Assembly (NCBI GenBank): GCA_012026785.1
Contig: VEOW01000101.1
Location: forward strand, 1 to 42,084
Direction: 5' to 3'
DNA from: Chloroflexota bacterium
GTDB lineage: Bacteria > Chloroflexota > Limnocylindria > Limnocylindrales > CSP1-4
DNA length: 42,084 nucleotides
A program made the position numbers and the translations under genes. The notes below the pieces were generated by a model that was not told the origin of the DNA, made no database searches, and saw nothing but the letters and a program-made list of their open reading frames with translations. This document shows, in pieces, positions 19,207 through 28,047 of the stretch. Numbering within the stretch: position 1 is the first letter of the stretch; each line of letters begins with the position of its first letter.

Positions 19207-19980
19207 TTGATTCTCTCATACCGGATCGGTCGCGGGCTCCTATACCGACTGAATCCGACAACTAAGCTCGTTGTTGGATTATGCGCGATCGTCACCGCGT
19301 TCCTGATTCCGCACGTATTGGGCACCGTCGTCTTCGCTGGCGCTGTCTGGCTGCTGGTTGCGCTTGGAGGTGGCGGCTCGCGGATTTCACGCACCGCCCT
19401 CTTGATCGTGGCGCCGGTGTCGATCTCGCTACTCGTTATTCACAGCCTCTTCTACCCTGACCGCCAGACGGTACTGCTCATGATCGGCCCCGTCGCAATC
19501 TGGGCCGAAGGTCTCGCCTTCGCTGTCGCAATGATCAGTCGAATCGCGGTCTTGGTGTTGGTCGTCTTGGCAGTAGTCATGACGATCCCCTCTAAGGTTC
19601 TAGCCGCCACGATGGTCGACAGAGGTTTGTCGCCGAAGTTCGCCTATGTCTTTCTGGCCACACTTCAGATGATCCCGGACGTTCATCGGCGGCTTCAGGC
19701 CACGCTAGAGGCCCAGCAATCGCGTGGCCTGGATGTCAGAGCAAACCTGCGGCGACGAATCCGCTCGTTGTTGGCGATCCTTGGCCCTCTGTTTCAGGGA
19801 ACCCTTGTTGCGGCAGAGACACGTTCCTTGGCTCTCGAGGCTAGGGCATTTGGCCGAAAGGGACCACGTACCTCGATGGTTGAGTCGCCGGCCGATCCCA
19901 AGGTTGAGAGAGTGGTTCGGTACGCTGCTGTCGCTGGGGTGCTTGCGCTAATTGTTGGAACCTTGCTTGGGCCGCGGTGA
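19207..19980 (+). CDS. ecfT: ECF transporter transmembrane T component (EcfT)
   Basis: ILSYRIGRGLLYRLNPTTKLVVGL N-terminus; EAQQSRGLDVRANLRRR and ALEARAFGRKGPRT coupling-helix motifs; followed by two ATPases. Confidence 0.9.
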   Translation: MILSYRIGRGLLYRLNPTTKLVVGLCAIVTAFLIPHVLGTVVFAGAVWLLVALGGGGSRISRTALLIVAPVSISLLVIHSLFYPDRQTVLLMIGPVAIWAEGLAFAVAMISRIAVLVLVVLAVVMTIPSKVLAATMVDRGLSPKFAYVFLATLQMIPDVHRRLQATLEAQQSRGLDVRANLRRRIRSLLAILGPLFQGTLVAAETRSLALEARAFGRKGPRTSMVESPADPKVERVVRYAAVAGVLALIVGTLLGPR

Positions 19981-20831
19981 TGACTTCAGTCCGGTTCGAA
20001 GACGTTTCTTGGACTTATGAACTTGGTGCCGGTCACCGCGCTCTCGCCGACGTCTCGCTGCTGTTGGCGAGTGGTTCGTTCGTGGCTGTAACCGGCGTGA
20101 GTGGCTCAGGGAAGACGACGTTGTTGCGGCTGCTCGCAGGGCACGCGCCCCATTTCTTTGACGGGACGCTCGACGGCCGGGTGCTCGTAGGCGATGTGGA
20201 CACAAGGGCCAGCAGCATCGCTGACCTATCGCAGTCAGTCGGCTTTGTCTTCGAGAATCCGTACGATCAGCTTACTGGGGCCACCTCCTCGGTCTTTGAG
20301 GAAGTCGCCTTCGGCCTCGAGAACCTGGGCTGGCCGGCGTCTGACATTCGGCGCCGAGTGGACGAGGTGCTAGGGCAAGTAGGGGCTATCGACGTTCGCG
20401 ATCGCCATCCGTTCCAGCTGTCCGGCGGTCAGACGCAGCGCGTCGCAATCGCTTCCGTGCTTGCCACTAGTCCAGATGTTCTCGTTCTCGATGAACCCAC
20501 GTCGCAGCTTGACCCTATGGGCAGCGATGAAGTCCTGGACGTGCTCATCGCACTTCAGCGTGCCGGGGCAACGGTGCTCGTCGCAACGCATGACCTGGAT
20601 CGATTCGCTCCGGCCGCCGATCGGCTCATGATTCTCGACGCGGGAAGCGTAGTTGCCGATGGAGCGCCACGAGAGGTGATAGGGCAACTGTTAGAGAGCA
20701 CAATGATCCGCAGCCCGCGAGTCGCGCAGATCTTTCGCCAACTGCAGCTTAGGCGCCGCGTTCCGGAGGATATGCCGTTGGCCCTCGGCATTGATGAAGT
20801 CGTCGCCGCACTACGTGAGGCCGGTGCGTGA
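19977..20831 (+). CDS. ECF transporter ATPase A1
   Basis: GVSGSGKTTLLRLLAG, VFENPYDQLTGATSSVFEEVAFGLENLG, LSGGQTQRVAIASVLA, VLVLDEPTSQLDP. Confidence 0.92.
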   Translation: MMTSVRFEDVSWTYELGAGHRALADVSLLLASGSFVAVTGVSGSGKTTLLRLLAGHAPHFFDGTLDGRVLVGDVDTRASSIADLSQSVGFVFENPYDQLTGATSSVFEEVAFGLENLGWPASDIRRRVDEVLGQVGAIDVRDRHPFQLSGGQTQRVAIASVLATSPDVLVLDEPTSQLDPMGSDEVLDVLIALQRAGATVLVATHDLDRFAPAADRLMILDAGSVVADGAPREVIGQLLESTMIRSPRVAQIFRQLQLRRRVPEDMPLALGIDEVVAALREAGA

Positions 20832-21613
20832 CGATACAGTGTGTTGACATCTACTATTCGTATCCCAATGGCGTTCAGGCACTAAAGGGAGTATCACTCG
20901 ATCTTTCGAGCGGATGCGTGGCGATTGTTGGTGAAAACGGGTCCGGTAAGACCACTCTCGCCAAGACCCTTAATGGACTCTATCGTCCATCTCAAGGACG
21001 CGTTCTGGTGGATGAACGAGACGCCGCGGGACTACGCGTCGCAGCACTAGCGCGACAGGTGGGCATTGCCTTCCAGAATCCGGACGACCAGCTGTTCCAC
21101 TCGTCGGTGCGAGACGAGGTGTGCTTTGGCCCGCGGAATCTCGGATACTCTGAAGCGCGCACCGACGAACTGGCCGCATGGGCGATGAATCTGCTGGGCA
21201 TCGCCAACATCGAAAGGCGCGCGCCCCTCGACCTCGAGCGATCATGGCGGAAGCGGGTCGCCGTCGCATCCGTTGTGGCGATGGATACGCCCCACGTCGT
21301 GCTCGACGAGCCTACCGGAGGGCAGGATGAACCCGGGGTAGCGGCACTGGGTAGAGCAGTCGAAGACCTGAGGAGAAAAGGCAAACTCGTGCTGTTGATC
21401 ACGCACGACATAGAATTCGCAGTAAGCCACGCTGATCGCGTGATCGCTTTGTATGATGGCCGAATCCTGCTTGATGGTGATCCGGAGTCCGTCTTCTGGC
21501 AGTTCGAGCAACTCGCTCAAACCTACGTGACGCCGCCGGTAGCGGCGCAGATCGCAAAGCGGCTCGGTCTCGACAGAGTCATCTCGGTGTCCGAGCTGGT
21601 TGAGCGCGTTTAG
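20828..21613 (+). CDS. ECF transporter ATPase A2, with non-canonical signature motif
   Basis: GENGSGKTTLAKTLNGL, AFQNPDDQLFHSSVRDEVCFGPRNLG, VVLDEPTGGQD; LSGGQ position reads LERSWRKRVAVASV. Confidence 0.9.
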   Translation: MTIQCVDIYYSYPNGVQALKGVSLDLSSGCVAIVGENGSGKTTLAKTLNGLYRPSQGRVLVDERDAAGLRVAALARQVGIAFQNPDDQLFHSSVRDEVCFGPRNLGYSEARTDELAAWAMNLLGIANIERRAPLDLERSWRKRVAVASVVAMDTPHVVLDEPTGGQDEPGVAALGRAVEDLRRKGKLVLLITHDIEFAVSHADRVIALYDGRILLDGDPESVFWQFEQLAQTYVTPPVAAQIAKRLGLDRVISVSELVERV

Positions 21614-21639
21614 CTTCGCTCGTGTCGAGGATAGTCCAC

Positions 21640-21946
21640 GAGGCTGCTAACCCATTTCGGACTCTCCAGGCGCTCGCCGACCTTGCGCTCAGCGTCCGCC
21701 AGGGGGCGCTCGTCGGGTCCTCGGGGCCGGGCCTTTCAAACCCTCCGGTGCCGGCGGCGAGGAACTCGTCGCGCCAGGCGGTGGGCCTCGACCCACGTCT
21801 GGCGGCTCCCGCAACAGCCGCAGGACGGCCTCCATCTTGCGGCGGGCCGACCAGCGGACCTCCCGGATCGGCCGGGCGTTGTCCTCGGCCACTGACACCC
21901 TCCCCAGCGTCATCTCGGACTCCTTCTGGTCTGGTGTCCAAGACAA
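21640..21946 (-). pseudogene. Degraded IS3-type OrfA/HTH transposase remnant
   Basis: Reverse frames RWSARRKMEAVLRLLR and TAWRDEFLAAGTGGF split over frame changes, resembling IS3 OrfA (RWSxxRKxEvVLRLLRG...WRdefLaAG). Confidence 0.55.
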
Positions 21947-22108
21947 CCCGGTGCGGTGGGCTGGTAGCCGCGCGTGACCTCGAGGGCGTGGTGCGGCCGG
22001 CGCGGTCGGACGCTCGCGGAAGGAGTCAGGGTCGCCCGGCGTCAGGCCCCCGGCCCGGGAGACAATAGGGCGGTCTTAGAGTCAACCGGAACGGGGTTCA
22101 GTCAAGCA

Positions 22109-25100
22109 TTGCCGTCATTCGAGGTTGGTCAGCGCGTTCGACTGCCTGGCGATTCCGTCCTCGCGACGGTCGAAGCCGCCTCCGAAACCCCCAGCGGCTG
22201 GCAGTTGTTCGTCGACAACGGGTCGGGAGCCTACCGGAAGGTCCTCCTCACCCCTGAGCTTGCCGAACAGGTCACCGTGGTCGCCGAGGACGGCGCTGCC
22301 GAGCCGAGCGTCGTCCTAGCCGGACTCTGGACTGAGTGGATGCGCGCTGCGACCCTCGAGTCCAAGGCAACGACCCTCGCCACGACACCCCTCCGCCCGT
22401 ACGCGCATCAGACGAATGCGGTCTACGGGTCGATGCTGCCGCAGCCGCGGCTGCGCTTCCTCCTCGCCGACGAGCCTGGCACCGGCAAGACGATCATGGC
22501 CGGGATGTATCTCCGCGAGATGCAGCGGCTCGGCTTCGTGCGCAAGGCGCTCGTGATCTGCCCAGCCCACCTCGTGGAGAAGTGGCGCGCCGACTTCGAG
22601 CGGTTCTTGGGCGGGGGCCTCCGGCGCATCACGGCCGACACCGTCCGCGAGGGCGCCCTCGCCATTGACCACGACTTCTGGGTCACCTCGCTCGACCTGG
22701 CGTCGGTCAATGCGCAGGTGCAGGAGGCCATCCGGCCGGACCGGGTGGGGTGGGACGTCGTCGTCATCGACGAGGCCCACCGCATGACGCTCTCCGCCCA
22801 GTCCTACTACCAGCTCGGCAGGCTAATGAGCGGTGCGCCGCGCGTCCTGCTCATGACCGCAACGCCCCACCGCGGCAAGGAGGCGCTGTTCCGCGGACTC
22901 CTGCACCTCGTAGACCCGGACGTGTTCCCGTCGGTGGAGGAGAGCGACGACCTCGGCCGCCAGCTCAAGCCCGGAGCCGTGCACTTCCTCCGTCGGATGA
23001 AGGAGGACCTGGTCGACTACGACGGCGTGACCAGGCTGTTCAAGGGTCGCCGAGCCCAAAACCTCTCGGTCGCCCTGAACGCGACCGAGGAGGCGTTCTA
23101 CCAGCAGGCGCTAGCGCTCGTGGACCAGTACTTCCCGCCCGCGGCGGTGACGCTGGCGAAGATGGTCTACGGCAAGCGAGCGGCATCGAGCCTGTACGCC
23201 CTGCGGGAGACGCTGAAACGCCGGCGCGATCTCATGGGCAGCGACAGCCCGACGCATGCGGCGATGCTCGCCGACCCCGAGGACGAGGACGAAGCCGGGC
23301 GGGACCTCGCGAAAGTCGTCGTCGAGCAGTCGCTCTCGGCCCGCGCTGAGAAGGAGGACCTCAAGGCGGCGATCCGCCAGCTCGACCAGGTGCTGGAGAA
23401 GCCCGACTTGGCGGTGTCGAAATGGCCGCGCATGGTCGAGGAGTGCCTCTCGGACAACGGCATCCTCCCCGGCAACGGCGAGCAGGTGGTGGTGTTCACC
23501 GAGTTCGCCGACACAGCCGAGTGGCTGGTGGCGCGGTTCCGAGACGCTGGCTACACCGCGGAGCGCTACTCGGGTCGCGACCCCGATCCGGTCCGTGAGT
23601 CCGTCCGGCAGCGGTTCGCCAAGGCTGAGTTCCAGGTCATCGTCTCGACCGATGCCGGCAACGAGGGCATCGACCTGCAGACCGCCCACGTGCTCGTGAA
23701 CTGGGACATCCCGTGGTCCCTCGTCCGACTCGAGCAGCGGATGGGCCGCATCCACCGCGTCGGCCAGACTCGCGACGTCGAGCTCTACAACCTGGTCGCC
23801 ACCGGCACTAATGAGGGCCAAGTCCTCGAGGTCCTCCTGAGCAACTTCGTCGTCGCCGCCAACCAGCTCGACGGGAAGATGTTCGACAGCCTGAGCCTGC
23901 TCGCCGAGCTCGTGAACCTCGACTTTGAGCAGACGCTCGCGCGGACCTACGACTCCCCCGAGCGAGCCAGCGCGGCGCTCGCGACCGCCAAAGCGGCGAC
24001 CGCGGAGCGGCTCGCTGCCGCCGCGAAGCGCGCGGCGGCCGAGGAGGATGCGCTGCGAAGCGCCGTCGACATCGCGAAGGCGGTCGCGGCGCTGCAGGAG
24101 GAGACGCTCGAGCGGATCAACCCACGCATCGTCGAGGCGTTCCTTGAGCGGCTCGACCACGCTGGCCTGTTGAAGGTCGAGGCCCACGCGGCTGGTCCAG
24201 GGATCTTCGTCGTCTCCGGTCTGGAAGGGACCAGCCTCAACCGCGCGTCCGCCCTCGTCGCGACGAGCGGCGCCGCACTGGAGAGCGCTCGGGCAGCAGG
24301 GGCTGATGTCTCTCAGGCCCTCCCACTCGGCCCAAGCGATCCGGCATTCCGCGCGATCGTCGACTCAGCGACTCGGAACGTCCGCCCCGCGCTCTTCGAG
24401 GGCGGCCGCCTCGTCGACCGGACGTCGGTGACCGACTATACGCTGGTCGCCTACGAGGCCGAGGTGGTCGAGTTCGGCGGCCAGCGCCGATCTACATGGC
24501 CGTTTCTGGTGCGGGTCGATGACACGGGCTCCCGGAGCCTACGCTGGGAGTGGCTCGCGAACCTCGAGCCCAGCGCACTCCAGCCGACCGCATTGCACCC
24601 GGGGCGGGTGCTGGACGCTGACCAACGAGCTGCCGATGTCGTCGCAACCGAGCGGTCCAGGCGCGGAGACGTCCTCGACGCGTGGATGACCGGGGCCGTC
24701 GTGGAGTTGGAGCGGCTCCCCTCGGCACTCACCTCGCACATCGACGACGCGACCACCCGTGTCGCGGCGCGCAAGCGGGTCGAGAAGGCCGTCGAGAATC
24801 GGCTCACTGAGCTGCGGCGGATGGCCGTCGTGGATGTTGGCGAGCCGCGACGCCTCGGCTGGGCGGCCGTCACGGCGGCCGGAGCGCCTCTGACGACGAT
24901 CGAGGCAGATAGCGAGGAGATCGCGATGCGCCTTGTCGCGTCGCTCCTTCGCAAAGCGGGCTGGTCTGTCGCCGACGTCCACCTCGAGCCGCGCGGCTAC
25001 GACCTCCTCGCCCGCAAGGGACGCGACCAGCGGAGCATCGAGGTCAAGGGGGTCTGGGACCTGGCTAGCTCTCGCGGCGTGAGGATGACCGGGCACGAGC

Positions 25101-25294
25101 TCCTCATCGCACGTCAGCTCGGCGATGCCTACTGGCTATACGTCGTCGACCAGTGCCAGGACGGCACGGGACGGCTCTTTGGCGTCTACCAGGATCCTGC
25201 CGAGCGGTTCGAGGGCCTGATGAAGGACCTGACCACAGTCGCGCTCCCCGGCAGCGCCCTTGCATCGGCTCGGGCGGGAGATTCGCCGACATGA
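22109..25294 (+). CDS. SNF2/DEAD-like helicase with C-terminal DUF3883-like domain (defence-associated); TTG start proposed
   Basis: FLLADEPGTGKTIMAGMYLREM (motif I), VVIDEAHR (II), LLMTATPHRGKEALF (III), VVVFTEFADTAEWL, VSTDAGNEGIDLQTAHVLVNWDIPWSLVRLEQRMGRIHRVGQ (V/VI); C-terminus AGWSVADVHLEPRGYDLLARKGRDQRSIEVKG. Confidence 0.92.
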   Translation: MPSFEVGQRVRLPGDSVLATVEAASETPSGWQLFVDNGSGAYRKVLLTPELAEQVTVVAEDGAAEPSVVLAGLWTEWMRAATLESKATTLATTPLRPYAHQTNAVYGSMLPQPRLRFLLADEPGTGKTIMAGMYLREMQRLGFVRKALVICPAHLVEKWRADFERFLGGGLRRITADTVREGALAIDHDFWVTSLDLASVNAQVQEAIRPDRVGWDVVVIDEAHRMTLSAQSYYQLGRLMSGAPRVLLMTATPHRGKEALFRGLLHLVDPDVFPSVEESDDLGRQLKPGAVHFLRRMKEDLVDYDGVTRLFKGRRAQNLSVALNATEEAFYQQALALVDQYFPPAAVTLAKMVYGKRAASSLYALRETLKRRRDLMGSDSPTHAAMLADPEDEDEAGRDLAKVVVEQSLSARAEKEDLKAAIRQLDQVLEKPDLAVSKWPRMVEECLSDNGILPGNGEQVVVFTEFADTAEWLVARFRDAGYTAERYSGRDPDPVRESVRQRFAKAEFQVIVSTDAGNEGIDLQTAHVLVNWDIPWSLVRLEQRMGRIHRVGQTRDVELYNLVATGTNEGQVLEVLLSNFVVAANQLDGKMFDSLSLLAELVNLDFEQTLARTYDSPERASAALATAKAATAERLAAAAKRAAAEEDALRSAVDIAKAVAALQEETLERINPRIVEAFLERLDHAGLLKVEAHAAGPGIFVVSGLEGTSLNRASALVATSGAALESARAAGADVSQALPLGPSDPAFRAIVDSATRNVRPALFEGGRLVDRTSVTDYTLVAYEAEVVEFGGQRRSTWPFLVRVDDTGSRSLRWEWLANLEPSALQPTALHPGRVLDADQRAADVVATERSRRGDVLDAWMTGAVVELERLPSALTSHIDDATTRVAARKRVEKAVENRLTELRRMAVVDVGEPRRLGWAAVTAAGAPLTTIEADSEEIAMRLVASLLRKAGWSVADVHLEPRGYDLLARKGRDQRSIEVKGVWDLASSRGVRMTGHELLIARQLGDAYWLYVVDQCQDGTGRLFGVYQDPAERFEGLMKDLTTVALPGSALASARAGDSPT

Positions 25295-28047
25295 GGATGA
25301 TCGAGCGGTGGTTCCCGTGCGCCGAGGTCAGCGACGCCTCCGAAAGCGGATGGGGCAGCGGCAAGAGCGAGAAGGCGCTGTTCATCTGGTTCGCGGCGAG
25401 GCCCCTCGCCCAGGCGAAGGCCGCCGTGATCACTAGCCTCCTGCCGTGGCCGGACGACACGCGGGAGCAGGAGCGACTCAAGGACCTGGTTCGCCGGGCG
25501 ATGACCGACCGGGACGCCGCGCACGATGAGCTCGTCCGGGAGCTTGCGAAGGCATATCCGAACGGCGCCTCGATGCTCGATCCTTTTTCCGGTCGGGCGA
25601 TGATCCCACTGGAGGCGGCTCGACTTGGCGTGAGGGCGTGGGGCATCGACTACGCGCCCGTCGCGACTCTCGCGGGGACCCTCCTCGCCGACTACCCGCT
25701 GCGTGATTGGTCAAGCGAGCCGCCCCTGCCAATCGGACCGCCACTCGGATTCGCGGAAGATCGGCTAACAGGTGATGTCGCGCGCGTCCTCGACGAGATC
25801 GGCCGCCGGTATGAGGCCTCCATGGCGGAGTTCTACCCGAAGATCAACGGTAAACAGCCATGGGGCTACCTGTGGGCGGTCACGCTGCCATGTCAGGAGT
25901 GCGGGCGTCGCTTCCCGGTGACCGGGTCGCTCGTCCTTCGGCACCCGCTACCTGCCAAGAAGGACCTAGGCCAGAGCTACCGCATCGCAGTCGACCGCGG
26001 CTTGGGGACGTTCCGCGCGGTCGTTCATGAGGGGCCGCCGATCGGCCAGCCGACGCTCGTGACGGTGACCCGTGGGGGCAAGGCGCAGCGCGGCAAGGCG
26101 GCCGTGTGTCCGTTCTGCGAGCACGTGCACCCCAAGGACGTGCACACTCGCCTCGCGGCCGAAGGCCTTGGCAATGACGCACTCCTTGTCGCCGCTGACC
26201 TTGACGACGTGATTGGCAAGGTATTCCGAGAGCCGACCTTCGAAGAGCGAGCCGCCGCTGAGGCCGCCACTGCCGCGCTCCGGAACGAATTGCCGTTCGG
26301 CTCCGGATTGCCGGCTGTTCCTGACGAGGCAATTCCCGACGGCGATTACGACACCGTGCGGCCATCGCTCTATGGGGCCGCTAGCTACGGCGAACTCTGC
26401 AACGACCGCCAGAGTCTGGGGTTCGTGCGACTATGCCGCGTTATCAACGGCTTCGCGGACGAGATGGGCGCGGCCGGGCTTAGTCAGGATTACCTAGCCG
26501 CTCTGGCGGGCTATGCGGCGGCCGGTTTCTGTCGGAAGCTCAAACGATCGACTCGAGGTGCCGCACTTCTGCCGATGCTCTATCCCACGAGTAACAGGGT
26601 TGCCGTCAACCACATCTTCGTCAATGAAGCCAGCATCGCCTTCAGTTACGACTACTTCGAGACAGGGCTCGGAGACGGACCTGGTTCCTGGCCGTCGATT
26701 GTTCACGACACGGTCGCTGTGCTTCGGAATCAGAGCATTCGCCGAGCGGGACGACCAGCGGTCGTACAGCGTGGAAGCTCCGTAGCGCTCCCACTCCCCA
26801 CCGCAGCTATCGATGTCGTGGTCACCGACCCGCCATATGACGACATGATCGACTACTCCGACGCCTCCGACCTCTTCTACGTCTGGCTAAAGCGCGCGCT
26901 CGTGTCCACGCATCCGGAGTTCGGGATGACAGCGGATCCGCGCGGGGTCCAGGAGAAGAGCGAGGAGATCATCGTCAAGCGGGGTGGGGCCGGCGTAGGT
27001 GACCACCGGACCCGCGAGTTTTATGACTCCATGCTCGCGAAGTCGTTCGCCGAGGCGCGGCGGGTAGTCCGCGACGATGGCGTAGTCACGATCGTCTTCG
27101 GTCACGGGGACCCCGAAGTCTGGCATCGGCTACTCGGAGCGATCACGGCTGGTGGCCTGTACCTGACCGGATCCTGGCCGGCCAAGACGGAGGCGGGCGG
27201 AAAGGCAGGCTCAGCGAACATCGTCACCACGCTGACGCTTTCTTGTCGACCCGCGTCGGCGAACCGCTCGGCTGGTCGGGTCGACGACGTCGACGACGAG
27301 GTTCGGCGCGAGGTCCGCGCACGCGTCCCCGAGTGGGAGCGAGCCAACCTCGCCTTGACCGACCAGCTCATGGCCTCGGCGGGGCCTGCCATGGAGGTTG
27401 TCGGCCGGTACTCTGCTGTGCTCGACCAGCTCGGCGAGCCGATCGACACAACTCGGTATCTCGTGCTGGCGCGCCGAGCCGTCGAGGAGGCAGCCGCGAT
27501 TAGGATCGAGGACCTGCCGCTCGAGACATTCGATGCCCGCACCCGCTTCGCGCTGTTCTGGGTTCGCCTATACGGCCGGGGAGTAGCTCCGAAGTCTGAG
27601 GCGCGTTGGCAGGCCATGGTCTCGGACATCGCATTGCCCGAGATCAATGACATCCTCCGAGATGGAGACGGCGGCAAGGGAGTGCGGATCGGGTTCGGGC
27701 GAGAGATGAGGGCTCCGATCGATGAGACCTCCGCCGTGATCGACGTCGCCCTCGCGATGGCTCGAGCCTGGCCGGAGGGACTCGCCGCTGTTGCCGAGGT
27801 CCTGGCCGCGAGTGGACGCGACGGCGAGGACCCGCACCTGTGGGCGGCGGTGGGGTTCTTGTCCGCGCGACTGCCTGACGCGGACGCAGATGTCCAAGCA
27901 TGGAATGGCATCGTGCGGGGACGGCGAACCGTCGCGTCTGCCACTCTAGGCGTCGTCAAGGAGCGCTCGATCAAGCTGGCCAGGCAGAAGCAAGCGGACG
28001 ATCAGATGCGACTCTTCGACCCGGTCGACGGAGGAGGCGAGGGATGA
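25291..28047 (+). CDS. DUF1156-type adenine-specific DNA methyltransferase with Zn-ribbon
   Basis: MLDPFSGRAMIPLEAARLGVRAWGIDYAP, VVTDPPYDDMIDYSDASDLFYVWLKR (DPPY), CQECGRRF...CPFCEHVHP zinc ligands; ATGA overlap with helicase gene. Confidence 0.92.
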   Translation: MRMIERWFPCAEVSDASESGWGSGKSEKALFIWFAARPLAQAKAAVITSLLPWPDDTREQERLKDLVRRAMTDRDAAHDELVRELAKAYPNGASMLDPFSGRAMIPLEAARLGVRAWGIDYAPVATLAGTLLADYPLRDWSSEPPLPIGPPLGFAEDRLTGDVARVLDEIGRRYEASMAEFYPKINGKQPWGYLWAVTLPCQECGRRFPVTGSLVLRHPLPAKKDLGQSYRIAVDRGLGTFRAVVHEGPPIGQPTLVTVTRGGKAQRGKAAVCPFCEHVHPKDVHTRLAAEGLGNDALLVAADLDDVIGKVFREPTFEERAAAEAATAALRNELPFGSGLPAVPDEAIPDGDYDTVRPSLYGAASYGELCNDRQSLGFVRLCRVINGFADEMGAAGLSQDYLAALAGYAAAGFCRKLKRSTRGAALLPMLYPTSNRVAVNHIFVNEASIAFSYDYFETGLGDGPGSWPSIVHDTVAVLRNQSIRRAGRPAVVQRGSSVALPLPTAAIDVVVTDPPYDDMIDYSDASDLFYVWLKRALVSTHPEFGMTADPRGVQEKSEEIIVKRGGAGVGDHRTREFYDSMLAKSFAEARRVVRDDGVVTIVFGHGDPEVWHRLLGAITAGGLYLTGSWPAKTEAGGKAGSANIVTTLTLSCRPASANRSAGRVDDVDDEVRREVRARVPEWERANLALTDQLMASAGPAMEVVGRYSAVLDQLGEPIDTTRYLVLARRAVEEAAAIRIEDLPLETFDARTRFALFWVRLYGRGVAPKSEARWQAMVSDIALPEINDILRDGDGGKGVRIGFGREMRAPIDETSAVIDVALAMARAWPEGLAAVAEVLAASGRDGEDPHLWAAVGFLSARLPDADADVQAWNGIVRGRRTVASATLGVVKERSIKLARQKQADDQMRLFDPVDGGGEG

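Noticed and set aside
23111-24187. 358-aa minus-strand ORF antisense to the helicase
   Set aside because: Antisense shadow of a helicase with clear SNF2 motifs.
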